Shown in pieces: positions 1-8,255 of a DNA stretch of 47,322 bases. The notes below the pieces were generated by a model. It was not told where the DNA came from, made no database searches, and saw only the letters and a program-made list of their open reading frames with translations. Position 1 is the stretch's first letter, and every line of letters starts with the position of its first letter. This DNA comes from an uncultured Bacilli bacterium (GTDB lineage: Bacteria; Bacillota_I; Bacilli_A; RF39; UBA660): NCBI GenBank assembly GCA_947587115.1, contig CANPXY010000001.1:1-47322 (forward strand), written 5' to 3'. The translations under genes were made by a program, and so were the position numbers.

Positions 1-1078
1 TCATACTATTTGAAAAAACTCCATATTCTATAGATTTTACACTTGAGGGAATTATTACACTAGTTATGTTATTATCTGCAAAAGCCTGATTTCCTATCGA
101 AGTGACACTTGAGGGAATTGTAGTACTTGTTAATTCATTCCCATAAAAAGCTCTTTGGGCTATTTCGGTTACTCCTTCTGGTATTACTACACTCGTGATA
201 CCTAAACCATTGTTATGAAACGAAAAAGGAAAGCCACCGTTTGAGCAATAATTATTACTTTGGCATTTTTCATTAGCAGAATCAGAATATCCTATACTTT
301 TTACAGCAGTCCCTTTAATTGTATTCGGAATAACAACATCTGTAATAATCTCTCCCGCTGGACTTTGTTCATCTGTATTAGGACGCAAATTGGTTGAATC
401 AATATCTCCTAGATATGTCCCACACAAATATGCAATAATTGTTCCTGAACTTTCATCAAATTCAAAACAATCTTCTGGCGTTGGGATTAACTGTTTTCCT
501 ACTACCTTTATCTTTCCATTGAATACTTTTCCAGCAACATCTTCTGGATTTGTGACTTCACTATCTATCCATAGTCTTAAATCATAACTATAATTTTCAC
601 TTGGGTATATAATTCCGGTATCTAATACCCTTTGTTCTCCTTGCTTGGTTTCAGACAATAATTTATGTAGATTAATGTAAGGTCCAGTGCTATAATCAAT
701 TTTTCCAATCATTGAAATATTTATTCCGTCCTTGCTTAACCCAAGTCTAATTATTTCATCTTTTAATTTTGGCTTTTCTACATCTACATCTTCTAGATAA
801 ATCGTATATCTGGATGGTACATTTCCGTTATTTGTTAACGTAAAGTGATAGGGATCCTTACTTAGTCCTACCTCATCACTCATCGGTAAGGCTTTTCCCA
901 TAGTGATACCATTACTCTCTTTATCATCCAACTCTAATGAGAGATTACCAGCCTTAAGCGTATTACCGTTTTTTCCATTTAAAGTTAGATGTAACCAAGC
1001 ATAACTTACTCCTACTAATACTATTAGTCCTATCGTTATTGGAAGTATCCACGCCAATATCCGTTTCCTTTTTTCCAC
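1..1078 (-). CDS. Secreted TasA-like/BspA-type leucine-rich repeat surface protein (3' end beyond window)
   Basis: The frame reads open from a GTG at 1078 down to the left edge, about 359 codons with no stop, so the C-terminus lies outside the window. Residues 7-27 form a hydrophobic signal segment ending in VGVSYAWLHLTL, followed by NTLKAGNLSLEL, which resembles SipW-type signals of TasA/camelysin proteins. A beta-rich region follows to about residue 190. From about residue 290 there are 22-23-residue repeats of the form ITSVVIPEGVTEI..AF, the LRR_5/BspA type. The protein is a clear paralogue of the one at 21008-22312. The GTG is chosen because the signal segment starts there and an AAAGG lies about 10 nt upstream; the overlapping GTG nine bases upstream is in another frame and soon stops. 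Probable role is surface exposure and adhesion; this is inferred from the family. Confidence 0.8.
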   Translation of the reverse strand, partial: MEKRKRILAWILPITIGLIVLVGVSYAWLHLTLNGKNGNTLKAGNLSLELDDKESNGITMGKALPMSDEVGLSKDPYHFTLTNNGNVPSRYTIYLEDVDVEKPKLKDEIIRLGLSKDGINISMIGKIDYSTGPYINLHKLLSETKQGEQRVLDTGIIYPSENYSYDLRLWIDSEVTNPEDVAGKVFNGKIKVVGKQLIPTPEDCFEFDESSGTIIAYLCGTYLGDIDSTNLRPNTDEQSPAGEIITDVVIPNTIKGTAVKSIGYSDSANEKCQSNNYCSNGGFPFSFHNNGLGITSVVIPEGVTEIAQRAFYGNELTSTTIPSSVTSIGNQAFADNNITSVIIPSSVKSIEYGVFSNSM

Positions 1079-1100
1079 TTTTTCACTACCTTTCCCTTTT

Positions 1101-1132
1101 ATTATAAAAATACAACCCCCCCCCCCTGTCAA
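1101..1132 (-). promoter_or_regulatory. Promoter of LRR gene with poly-G spacer (TTGACA-N20-TATAAT)
   Basis: On the minus strand a perfect -35 TTGACA (1127-1132) and a perfect -10 TATAAT (1101-1106) are separated by 20 bp. The first 11 bp of the spacer are all G. The usual SigA spacing is 17 bp, so this promoter should be weak as assembled and would improve with loss of about 3 G. Confidence 0.8.
1116..1126 (-). repeat. Homopolymeric tract of 11 G (C on plus strand) inside the promoter spacer
   Basis: Eleven consecutive C on the plus strand, directly abutting the -35 box. Tracts like this slip during replication. The only other one in this AT-rich window is at the matching place in the second LRR gene promoter. 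Confidence 0.9.
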
Positions 1133-1184
1133 TTTTTACACAAAAAAAGCTAAGATAAGAAAGTAAAACAATGTAAAGCATTTA

Positions 1185-3260
1185 TCAAAAAGGTGGATAA
1201 AGTTCAAAGTATTTATCGCTGACGCGCTTGGTAATGGTCCTCGTAACCATACTACTGTAACTACTTCGACCGTTGGGATTGTTGACATCAGGACTCATCA
1301 CAACGATACTCATCTTAGGATTTTCACTAGGGGCATAACCGACAAAGGCCGTACTGATCGTCTCGGTATCGATGATGCCATCACCATCTTGATCCATAAA
1401 ACTTTCACTCGTACCAGTTTTCCCACTCGGATCATAACGATTGTCTATATAATTGTGCCCAATTCCATAACTGGCCATAGTTACCGCATGAAATCCTTCT
1501 TTGACCCGATTTAAAAATCGTTCCTCCGTATCAATTTTATTTAATTCGACTGGTTGCACTTGCTCAAGTAAATCTCCTAGTGCACTTCCCTCTGTCGCCG
1601 CATGAATTTCTTTTAATAGATGAGGTTGCAATCTTGATCCACCATTGGCAATAGTCGAAACATATTGTGAAAGTTGAATTGGTGTATAAGTATCATATTG
1701 CCCCATTGAAAAATCAAGCAAATGTCCTGGTAAAGTCGAGGTCCCCTTGTATCCTAAACTTTCTAAAGGCAAATCAATCCCTGTTTTGACTCCTAAACCA
1801 AACTGCTGATACGTATTGCGATAAATCGTAAAAGCTTCTGGATTAATTTTTAGTGGCTGATTATATTGATATACAGCTCCCCCAACCTTCATTGCAATCT
1901 TAAATTGATAGATGTTCGACGACAGTGCCAATGCCTGAATATCGTTGATCCTTCCCAGCGTCTTCCAAGAACATTTTATTGGCGTCGATAGAATCTTAAT
2001 ACATTCATCTTGTTGATATTCACCAATTTGAATGACCCCCGTATTGTATCCCACCAAAATGGAAGCGCCTTTGACGACACTCCCGACAGTCATTGGCGAA
2101 GTGACAACGCCAGGTGTATAATCATAGAATTCTTTTTGTCCATTCTTAGTAAGTAACTGTTTCCCACTCATCGCTAGAATTTCTCCCGTATTAGGATCTT
2201 GAATGACGACAAAACTGCGATTATAAAACTCAGTATTTGGAGTCAATTTGGCCATAGCAATTTCTTCTTTTAATATTTCTTCCACGGCCTGTTGGAGATG
2301 AATATCGATCGTAAGAACGAGATCTTGACCACGCTCTTCTTCTTCCACCAACTGAAGCTTATAACGATTTACAACCTGATATTTCGCTTTTTTCCCACGT
2401 AAAAGTTCTTCATATTGTTGTTCTAGATAACTGATACCTACACGATCATTTAAAGAATAACCTTTTTTCAAATACATATCGACCAGTTCCTCAGGAATTC
2501 CCTGATTTTGATTGCTCACCGTTCCTAAAATTGTTCGAAAAGTATCTCCATATAAATAGATCCGCTCCCAATCCAGCTTTACATGAAATCCACCCAATGA
2601 AGAATTGTGTTCAGCTACATAAGCATATTCTTCTTCACTGACTGAGTCGCTCTTAATAATCTTTTCGTCATAAGAAAAACCTCGATTCATCAAGTAATAA
2701 AGATACGCCGTCTTCCTCTCTTCTTCTTGATAGATACTTAAATCTTCCTCCGTGATTCGATCGATTTTCAAATTTTCAATATCGCTCTCTGAAAGCCTTC
2801 GTTCCTCAAGTTTTCGCCACTCTTCTTCGCTGATCTTGGCATTTCCTTCTTTTGGATGTTCTGCCAACCAAAATTCTTTAAGATTCCGTAGAGCCAATTT
2901 AGAAGTATCTAAGGTAAGATGGGGACTGACTTGATAGGCAAGCTCCAATTCCTCTTCGGTCGTGCGATCTTTATCTTTCTGATAATAGATCGTCTTCATG
3001 CCCTTATTATCGACCAACAGATTATAATTCCGATCATAAATTCTCCCTCTTGGGGCACTGTTTCCTTCCACGATCACATGAGCAATTTGATCCAATTTTT
3101 TTTGATAGACTTCTCTTTGAATATAGATCATGTCATAAAGACGGAAAAAAAGTATCAAAAAAAGTCCTACAACCAAAATAGTCAAAAACAAAAAACGTCG
3201 CGATGATTGTTCGGCTTCTTTATTTTTAGCGATTAAAGTGCTTTGGCTCTTACTTTTCAT
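1185..3260 (-). CDS. Class B penicillin-binding protein (PBP2-type peptidoglycan D,D-transpeptidase)
   Basis: This membrane-anchored transpeptidase cross-links peptidoglycan during growth or division. The 691-residue protein has a short cytoplasmic N-terminus, one membrane segment (about residues 22-44), a PBP dimerisation domain beginning near SAPRGRIYDRN, and a transpeptidase domain. The three catalytic motifs are present in order: SVVK (about 394-397, nucleophile Ser), SSN (about 447-449) and KTG (about 614-616). The start is set at the ATG at 3260, which follows GGTGAG with a 4-nt gap; upstream TTG and GTG codons lack a ribosome site. No partner RodA/FtsW is in the window, so elongation versus division cannot be decided. 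No clear terminator is visible downstream. It is divergent from the DUF2624 gene. Confidence 0.92.
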   Translation of the reverse strand: MKSKSQSTLIAKNKEAEQSSRRFLFLTILVVGLFLILFFRLYDMIYIQREVYQKKLDQIAHVIVEGNSAPRGRIYDRNYNLLVDNKGMKTIYYQKDKDRTTEEELELAYQVSPHLTLDTSKLALRNLKEFWLAEHPKEGNAKISEEEWRKLEERRLSESDIENLKIDRITEEDLSIYQEEERKTAYLYYLMNRGFSYDEKIIKSDSVSEEEYAYVAEHNSSLGGFHVKLDWERIYLYGDTFRTILGTVSNQNQGIPEELVDMYLKKGYSLNDRVGISYLEQQYEELLRGKKAKYQVVNRYKLQLVEEEERGQDLVLTIDIHLQQAVEEILKEEIAMAKLTPNTEFYNRSFVVIQDPNTGEILAMSGKQLLTKNGQKEFYDYTPGVVTSPMTVGSVVKGASILVGYNTGVIQIGEYQQDECIKILSTPIKCSWKTLGRINDIQALALSSNIYQFKIAMKVGGAVYQYNQPLKINPEAFTIYRNTYQQFGLGVKTGIDLPLESLGYKGTSTLPGHLLDFSMGQYDTYTPIQLSQYVSTIANGGSRLQPHLLKEIHAATEGSALGDLLEQVQPVELNKIDTEERFLNRVKEGFHAVTMASYGIGHNYIDNRYDPSGKTGTSESFMDQDGDGIIDTETISTAFVGYAPSENPKMSIVVMSPDVNNPNGRSSYSSMVTRTITKRVSDKYFELYPPF

Positions 3261-3328
3261 GCTTCTCACCAATAATAGTTTGGCTCATATTTAAAAAGTT
3301 ATTGCATATATTTTAACGGAGGAAAAGA

Positions 3329-3586
3329 ATGTACGAAAAAATCATTGAAAACTATATTCAAACCATTCAAAAAGAAGATATCAAAAAGTTTGCTCAACAA
3401 AAAGGCGTCGAACTAAGTGATGCCGATCTTGAGACGATTTATTTCTATCTTAAAAATTATTGGAAAAACTTTTACCAAGGAGATCCAACCGTTCAACTCA
3501 AAGAGTTAGAACAAAAATTAGATCCGTATGTTTTTGCAAAATTAAAACAACTTTATATTGAAACAAAAAACAAGTTCTTATCTTAA
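3329..3586 (+). CDS. DUF2624 (YqfT-like) small protein
   Basis: An 85-residue charged, helical protein without membrane segments. It resembles the DUF2624 family, whose B. subtilis member YqfT also lies next to the endonuclease IV gene; here nfo is the convergent neighbour and the stop codons overlap by 4 bp. A good ribosome site (GGAGG) lies 8 nt before the ATG. The function of the family is unknown. The neighbourhood, more than the sequence, supports the assignment. Confidence 0.75.
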   Translation: MYEKIIENYIQTIQKEDIKKFAQQKGVELSDADLETIYFYLKNYWKNFYQGDPTVQLKELEQKLDPYVFAKLKQLYIETKNKFLS

Positions 3587-3600
3587 TGAACTTGTTTTTT
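3565..3600. terminator. Bidirectional intrinsic terminator between DUF2624 gene and nfo
   Basis: A 13-bp perfect stem (3565-3577 with 3588-3600) with a 10-nt loop. The arms begin with an A run and end with a T run, so it can work on both strands. It covers both stop codons. Confidence 0.85.
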
Positions 3601-4485
3601 CATGATTTCTTCTTGTAATTTCGGATCAAAAGTGCGTGCTCTGATCATTTCAATCTCTTCTTTATAAGGAGGATACAAGCGATCAATATAAGGGGTCTCT
3701 AAAATCTTGGGAATATCTTGAAGTTTCGGATGTTCAATAATTTTTAAAAGTGCTTCAAAACCGATGGCCCCAAAACCAATATTTTCATGACGATCTTTGT
3801 GAGAAGCTTGCGGATTTTTACTATCGTTGATATGAATGCAATGAACATATGACAATCCGACAATTCGATCAAATTCATCCAATAGATGATCAAAATCTTT
3901 TACATCATAACCTGCATCATGCAAATGACACGTATCAAGACACACCCCAATACGGCTCTGCTCATGAACGCCAGCAATGATTCGATGAAGTTCTTCAAAT
4001 CTACTGCCAATCTCGCTCCCTTTACCAGCCATCGTCTCTAGCAAGATCATGACGTTCGTATCTTTTAAAATTTGATTGAGCCCATCAATAATCTGTTCAA
4101 TTCCAAGATCGATTCCACTGCCAACATGACTTCCTGGATGTAAGACCATATACTGAATTCCTAATTGTTCACAGCGCTTTAATTCTTCTTTAAGAAAACG
4201 AATAGAAAATTGATGTTTTTCTTCATCGACATTTGCCAAGTTGATAATATAAGGTGCATGCACAATGACCGTTTCAGGATCGATTCCCTGCCGCCTCATT
4301 TCTTCTCGTGCAGCTTTTGTAATTTCTAAATCGATCGGATACCGTAGGGTATTCTGTGGCGCTCCTGTATAAAACATAAAAGTCGTCGATTGATATTGCA
4401 GTGCTTCCTTTAAACTACCTAACAGTTGATCCTCTCGACGAAAAGATACATGCGATCCAATCAATAATTTCTCTCTTTTTGCCAT
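3583..4485 (-). CDS. nfo: Deoxyribonuclease IV (AP endonuclease, Nfo)
   Basis: This enzyme cuts DNA 5' of abasic sites during base excision repair using a three-metal centre. The 300-residue protein has the expected length and the TIM-barrel signatures: IGSHVSF at the N-terminus, MVLHPGSH, a glutamate motif ILLETMAGKG, GVCLDTCHLHDAGYD, and HINDSKNP followed by RHENIGFG. All metal-ligand motifs look intact. The ATG at 4485 has GGTGAA 3 nt upstream, inside AGAGGTGAA. It is convergent and overlapping with the DUF2624 gene. Confidence 0.96.
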   Translation of the reverse strand: MAKREKLLIGSHVSFRREDQLLGSLKEALQYQSTTFMFYTGAPQNTLRYPIDLEITKAAREEMRRQGIDPETVIVHAPYIINLANVDEEKHQFSIRFLKEELKRCEQLGIQYMVLHPGSHVGSGIDLGIEQIIDGLNQILKDTNVMILLETMAGKGSEIGSRFEELHRIIAGVHEQSRIGVCLDTCHLHDAGYDVKDFDHLLDEFDRIVGLSYVHCIHINDSKNPQASHKDRHENIGFGAIGFEALLKIIEHPKLQDIPKILETPYIDRLYPPYKEEIEMIRARTFDPKLQEEIMKKQVH

Positions 4486-4506
4486 AACTTCACCTCTTTT
4501 ATTCGA

Positions 4507-4532
4507 GAAAAAAAGTTCTCGACCGAGAACTT
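4507..4532 (-). terminator. Intrinsic terminator of the prepilin gene
   Basis: An 8-bp stem (AAGTTCTC paired with GAGAACTT) with a GGTC loop, followed by a T run on the minus strand. It overlaps the stop codon. Confidence 0.88.
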
Positions 4533-5049
4533 ATGAACTTGTACCAAGAGTACAAGTCGTCTCACCAACTTTTGGCGTTGCAAGAATTTGACTGCTCAAA
4601 TCTGAACTACGACGTTTTACATCGTTACGAACCATAGCATTCTCTTCCGTCTGAGCAATACCATTGTTCTCTGAATCAATACCCGCAAAATAATAAGTAT
4701 AGCGATCTTGTCCATTATCTTGTGGAACATTGCTAATTACAACATAAGCTTTTCCCTCAACCCAAGGTTTGTCATAGACACTCTTTGTTGAACTTCCTTT
4801 TTCAAGTTCAATTCCATTGATTGGAACATAGACACAAGCATTCTGCCCTGGCAATTCATAATCTCCTTGAAGAGCATAATAACGTACTTGTGTAATATAA
4901 TTTCTAGCCGTTGAAATAAATGCGTCTTTCTTTGCACCTTCGATAATTCCCGTCATCGCAGGAATAGCAATCAATAATAACACACCTAAAATGATGATAA
5001 CTGCCAATAACTCAATTAATGTAAATCCTTTTTTATTTAATCTTCTCAC
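4531..5049 (-). CDS. Type IV prepilin/pseudopilin-like protein
   Basis: A 172-residue protein with a class III prepilin leader: short basic MRRLNKKG, then FTLIELLAVIIILGVLLLIAI with the conserved Phe+1 and Glu+5. Processing by a prepilin peptidase would be expected after the Gly. The C-terminal part contains Cys residues in ACVYVP and TTCTLGTSS that could form a disulphide. The start is a GTG at 5049 with AGGAGG 8 nt upstream. It has its own promoter and terminator. No pilus ATPase, platform protein or peptidase is in the window, so whether it serves DNA uptake (Com), a pilus or a surface role is unknown. Confidence 0.88.
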   Translation of the reverse strand: MRRLNKKGFTLIELLAVIIILGVLLLIAIPAMTGIIEGAKKDAFISTARNYITQVRYYALQGDYELPGQNACVYVPINGIELEKGSSTKSVYDKPWVEGKAYVVISNVPQDNGQDRYTYYFAGIDSENNGIAQTEENAMVRNDVKRRSSDLSSQILATPKVGETTCTLGTSS

Positions 5050-5078
5050 TTTATTTTCCTCCTACCATTGATATTATC

Positions 5079-5107
5079 ATTGTAACACAATCATAACTAT
5101 GCGTCAA
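5079..5107 (-). promoter_or_regulatory. SigA-type promoter of the prepilin gene
   Basis: TTGACG (5102-5107), a 17-bp spacer and TACAAT (5079-5084), 30 bp before the GTG start. Confidence 0.75.
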
Positions 5108-5125
5108 GAATAAACGCCCATATTT

Positions 5126-5638
5126 TTAGCACTTATATTGGACGATTCCAAGACCGGACAACGTACTTCCCACATCGGTTCCATACTGGGTCGTAAGATT
5201 CATGATATGATTGCTGGCCGTCGTTTTATTTAACTCGTCCTGAGAAATCAATTCCAAACCTTGCGGATCATTCTTAGTAGTCTCTCTAAGTGTAACATAA
5301 TATTGATACCGATTACCGGAACGTGTAATAGCTACAAAAGATTGATCACGAATATAATCTCCACCCTCAGGACCCGTCTCGATATCAGAATTTCCAAGGC
5401 AACTCAAACTAAAAACAATAACATTTCCCGTGGTGGGTTTACGAATGGTACTATCAGAATTCAGCTTATATTCCGCAAGCGCAATCATCTGTTTCGCATG
5501 TTGAATATACGTATTCTTCTTATTCTTATCAAGAATTCCCATCACATTCGGAATTGCCACCAACATAATGATACTAAGAATAGCGAATACTCCCAACAAC
5601 TCAACTAAAGTAAAACCTTTTTGATTCAAACGTTTCAT
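5126..5638 (-). CDS. Type IV prepilin/pseudopilin-like protein
   Basis: A 170-residue protein with a prepilin leader MKRLNQKG followed by FTLVELLGVFAILSIIMLVAI. It is a second member of the same class as the downstream gene, with a different C-terminal domain. The ATG at 5638 is chosen because GGTGAT lies 3 nt upstream and the leader then has the usual length. An upstream in-frame TTG would start inside the -10 region (TATAAT at 5654-5659), so it is unlikely to be used. It may be a minor pilin or a competence-type pseudopilin. No assembly genes lie nearby. Confidence 0.88.
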   Translation of the reverse strand: MKRLNQKGFTLVELLGVFAILSIIMLVAIPNVMGILDKNKKNTYIQHAKQMIALAEYKLNSDSTIRKPTTGNVIVFSLSCLGNSDIETGPEGGDYIRDQSFVAITRSGNRYQYYVTLRETTKNDPQGLELISQDELNKTTASNHIMNLTTQYGTDVGSTLSGLGIVQYKC

Positions 5639-5653
5639 CTTATCACCACTATT

Positions 5654-5659
5654 ATTATA
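5654..5659 (-). promoter_or_regulatory. Probable -10 box of upstream prepilin gene
   Basis: A perfect TATAAT 15 bp before the ATG. The matching -35 (TTTTCC at 17-bp spacing) is weak. Confidence 0.45.
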
Positions 5660-5703
5660 CCGCAATCTTCTGCTTTGGAAAAGAGAAAATAAAAAGATTT
5701 CCC

Positions 5704-6534
5704 TTAGTTTGGAAAATCTGCTTTTTTAACTTTTTGATCCCCTTTGGCATTTTCCTGTCCCTTAAGGTCTGGTAAAATATCCAAATCATAGATCGCATCA
5801 CAAATCTTATAGTAATAAAATTGTTGTAAATCAACATAGTCTCTATTTTTAAAAGCTTTCATTAAAGCGTCTTTATATTCTTTACGTTCTCTCGTTTTGA
5901 CATAAATTGGAGGCAAATTATACTGTTTAAACATTAAATTTAGTAGTGAACGGAAAGTTCTTTTGTTCCCATCTGAAAAAGGTTGGGCTTTCGTTAATTC
6001 GGTTGTAACATAAATACAAGCATTGATGTAGTCGAAAATAGAAATAGGATTGTCAAGATCAACTTTAGGAAGAACTTTCCCAATATAAGATTGAAAATAA
6101 GCTCTGGCTTCTTCTGCAGGAGGGACTTCGACTTCCGAATTCATAAGAAGTGCAGAAGAAGTACGCAAACTTCCTCCAAAACTAGGTTCTGGACAAGCGG
6201 AATATAAAAGTTCATGAATCTTTAAAGCTTCGACAAAAATATCGAACTTTTGCTTGCTGAAATCATAACTTTTAATATAATCATAAACCCTTGATAAGCC
6301 TGCACGCTCTTCGTCACTCAAATCCTCATCAATGCGGCTTTCATTATACAAATAATTTCTTTTAAAGTTATTATAAATGATATTGAAATAAGGATTTTGA
6401 ACCGTATGATAATAAAGTGCAATAATCATCTGCGGAATTTCACTATCTCTTTGATATAATCTTTTTTCTGCTTTACGCTTCAAGTATCCTTCAAAAATCA
6501 ATGCAATAAAATCTCTTTTTGCGTGATCCTCCAT
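5704..6534 (-). CDS. Fic-fold family protein with Gln in place of the catalytic His
   Basis: Fic proteins usually transfer AMP or another nucleotide to a protein hydroxyl. This 276-residue helical protein has the Fic core motif as AQPFSDGNKRTFR (about residues 183-195). The phosphate-binding DGNKR is intact, but the motif's leading His (HPF in active enzymes) is Gln. I see no clear inhibitory helix of the (S/T)xxxE(G/N) type. The ATG at 6534 is chosen because AGAGGGG precedes it and a consensus promoter lies just upstream, inside the longer possible reading frame. It stands alone, with no antitoxin gene beside it. Whether it is an active enzyme is uncertain. Confidence 0.85.
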   Translation of the reverse strand: MEDHAKRDFIALIFEGYLKRKAEKRLYQRDSEIPQMIIALYYHTVQNPYFNIIYNNFKRNYLYNESRIDEDLSDEERAGLSRVYDYIKSYDFSKQKFDIFVEALKIHELLYSACPEPSFGGSLRTSSALLMNSEVEVPPAEEARAYFQSYIGKVLPKVDLDNPISIFDYINACIYVTTELTKAQPFSDGNKRTFRSLLNLMFKQYNLPPIYVKTRERKEYKDALMKAFKNRDYVDLQQFYYYKICDAIYDLDILPDLKGQENAKGDQKVKKADFPN

Positions 6535-6558
6535 AATTCTTCCCCTCTTTGGAGCCAT

Positions 6559-6587
6559 ATTATACAACATTTTAGAGTATTTGTCAA
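6559..6587 (-). promoter_or_regulatory. Consensus SigA promoter of the Fic gene
   Basis: TTGACA (6582-6587), 17-bp spacer, TATAAT (6559-6564). It overlaps the end of the upstream glycosidase-like gene and fixes the Fic start at 6534. Confidence 0.88.
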
Positions 6588-6589
6588 TG

Positions 6590-7795
6590 TTATCGAATAA
6601 TTTCATTCATATGTTCAATTTCTTTGAGGGTCGTCTGTGTATAATAGTCTTCACTAAAAAGATAGTCATACCGAAATAATGAAAAACCTGCATATTGACT
6701 TAAATTTCTGCTCACTAAGATTTCTTTTTTGATGATGTCATCATTTTCAATCCATTCCATCGCTCCACTTTTGGCATTTTGATCTTCTGTTCCTACTTTA
6801 TAAAAAGCTAAAGCGGGGAGCAACTTGACATCGGGCGCCGTAATAAGATCATTCCACATGGTAACTGTCTCTAGAAAAGGACGTCGCTCATTTTCAAACC
6901 CAAAATAAATCTGTGGCATCAAGTAGTCAACATAGCCTTCGACGCTGGCCCAGGTTCTAACATCTGCATAATTAGAAGCATAATTGTTATCGATATTGCC
7001 CTCCGGAGAAACTCCAAAGACCAACGTTTCATCTTTCGTTTTGATCGCTTGATAGACGTCATGAATTAATTTGTTAACATTCTCTAGACGATATTCACTT
7101 AAAGTTTTGGTGCCTCCTTGTTTTTGATAGTCTTGATAAGAATCTAGATCGATCGTATCGTCTGGATAAAAATAATCATCAAAATGAATTCCATCGATGT
7201 CATAGCGATTGATAATTTCTTGTACCCCTGCGACAATCAAAGACCGTACTTCTTCGCTAGCAGGATTATAAAAGATGCCCTTCTCTGGGATTACTTTGAC
7301 ATTGGAGGTTGAAAGCCAAGCAAAAGCTGGATTGTCTTCGCTGATCGAAGCAATATCCGTCGTATTGCGAATACGATAAGGATTGATCCAAGCATGCACT
7401 TCAATCTTGTGGGCGTGCGCTTTTTCAATCAAATACTCTAAAGGATCAAAAGAAGGTCCAATGCCCTCTTCCCCATAAAAAGAAGAACTCCAGGGAAAAA
7501 TGGTGGATTGATACCAAGCATCTGAAAAGCCCCGAACATGAAAGATCAACATATTAAAACCACTGTTGACCATATTTTCAATAATATAATCCATATTTTT
7601 TTGTTGTTCCGCAGTCGTCTTATACCCAAAATATTTCTCATTTTCAATATAGGAGAGGAACATCGCTCTTTTCTCGGAAACAGAGGTCTCTTCTTCTTTT
7701 AAAGCGAGCGTCTCCTCTTCTGTGGTGTGTTTTCGATCGATGATAAAAAAAGTAGCTACTACAAAAATGAAAGCAATTACCAACAACTTTTTCAT
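6590..7795 (-). CDS. Secreted GHL10/YngK-type glycosyl hydrolase-like protein
   Basis: A 401-residue protein with an N-terminal hydrophobic segment (residues 3-20) acting as signal or membrane anchor, then a barrel domain of the GHL10 (DUF187, family-10-like glycosylhydrolase) family. Visible signatures are NMLIFHVRGFSDAWY, VHAWINPYR, DGIHFDDYFYPD and VFGVSPEGNI, which match the strand ends of the family. Substrate is not known; cell-wall or other surface glycans are plausible. The ATG at 7795 has GGTGAT 5 nt upstream. The last bases overlap the promoter region of the Fic gene. Confidence 0.85.
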   Translation of the reverse strand: MKKLLVIAFIFVVATFFIIDRKHTTEEETLALKEEETSVSEKRAMFLSYIENEKYFGYKTTAEQQKNMDYIIENMVNSGFNMLIFHVRGFSDAWYQSTIFPWSSSFYGEEGIGPSFDPLEYLIEKAHAHKIEVHAWINPYRIRNTTDIASISEDNPAFAWLSTSNVKVIPEKGIFYNPASEEVRSLIVAGVQEIINRYDIDGIHFDDYFYPDDTIDLDSYQDYQKQGGTKTLSEYRLENVNKLIHDVYQAIKTKDETLVFGVSPEGNIDNNYASNYADVRTWASVEGYVDYLMPQIYFGFENERRPFLETVTMWNDLITAPDVKLLPALAFYKVGTEDQNAKSGAMEWIENDDIIKKEILVSRNLSQYAGFSLFRYDYLFSEDYYTQTTLKEIEHMNEIIR

Positions 7796-7858
7796 GTATG
7801 ATCACCAATATATCCTATGAAGCAGTATAAAGAAAAAGGACCGCAAACTTTGTCGAGT

Positions 7859-7887
7859 TTGACACTGTCCATGTTTTATGATAAAAT
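7859..7887 (+). promoter_or_regulatory. SigA promoter of the 104-residue hypothetical gene
   Basis: TTGACA (7859-7864), 17-bp spacer, TAAAAT (7882-7887), followed by an AAGGAGAGG ribosome site before the ATG. Confidence 0.82.
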
Positions 7888-7911
7888 AAGCACTCAAAAG
7901 GAGAGGATTCC

Positions 7912-8226
7912 ATGAAAACATATAAAGTTAAAAATCTCTTCGTCGCCGATATTCAAAATTCAATATTAAAAAAACCCCTCATTGTACGACGTCAGCCATT
8001 CTTCAAAAGATTGATAGCGAACATGTTCGATTTTGATTATGATACTTACAAAGCGATTGGTACAAACGCACCCGTATGGGTCGATCATCGTGATCTTCTT
8101 GCTATTACCTATTATCTTTCAAAAGAACAGATGAAAAAGAAAATGACGTTAGAAGAGCTTCTCAACTGGCGAGAAGAATATGATTTTTCAACACCCCCAA
8201 AAACAAATAAAAAAATCGGATTTTAA
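7912..8226 (+). CDS. Hypothetical cytoplasmic protein (104 residues)
   Basis: I do not recognise this protein. It is basic, has no membrane segment, and includes VADIQNSILKKPLIVRR near the start and an internal MTLEELLNWREEYDF. A strong ribosome site, a consensus promoter upstream and a hairpin terminator downstream show it is a real single-gene unit. It is convergent with the DUF421 gene. Confidence 0.75.
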   Translation: MKTYKVKNLFVADIQNSILKKPLIVRRQPFFKRLIANMFDFDYDTYKAIGTNAPVWVDHRDLLAITYYLSKEQMKKKMTLEELLNWREEYDFSTPPKTNKKIGF

Positions 8227-8228
8227 AG

Positions 8229-8255
8229 TAAACGCTTAACGGCGTTTATTTTTTT
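8229..8255 (+). terminator. Intrinsic terminator after the 104-residue hypothetical gene
   Basis: Stem TAAACGC/GCGTTTA with a 6-nt loop and a T7 tail. It overlaps the last codons of the convergent DUF421 gene. Confidence 0.82.

Noticed and set aside
390..587. 65-codon plus-strand frame
   Set aside because: It lies antisense within the LRR gene and lacks a ribosome site.
1116..1126. Poly-C run as a coding frameshift switch
   Set aside because: It lies upstream of the start codon between -35 and -10, so it affects transcription and not the reading frame.
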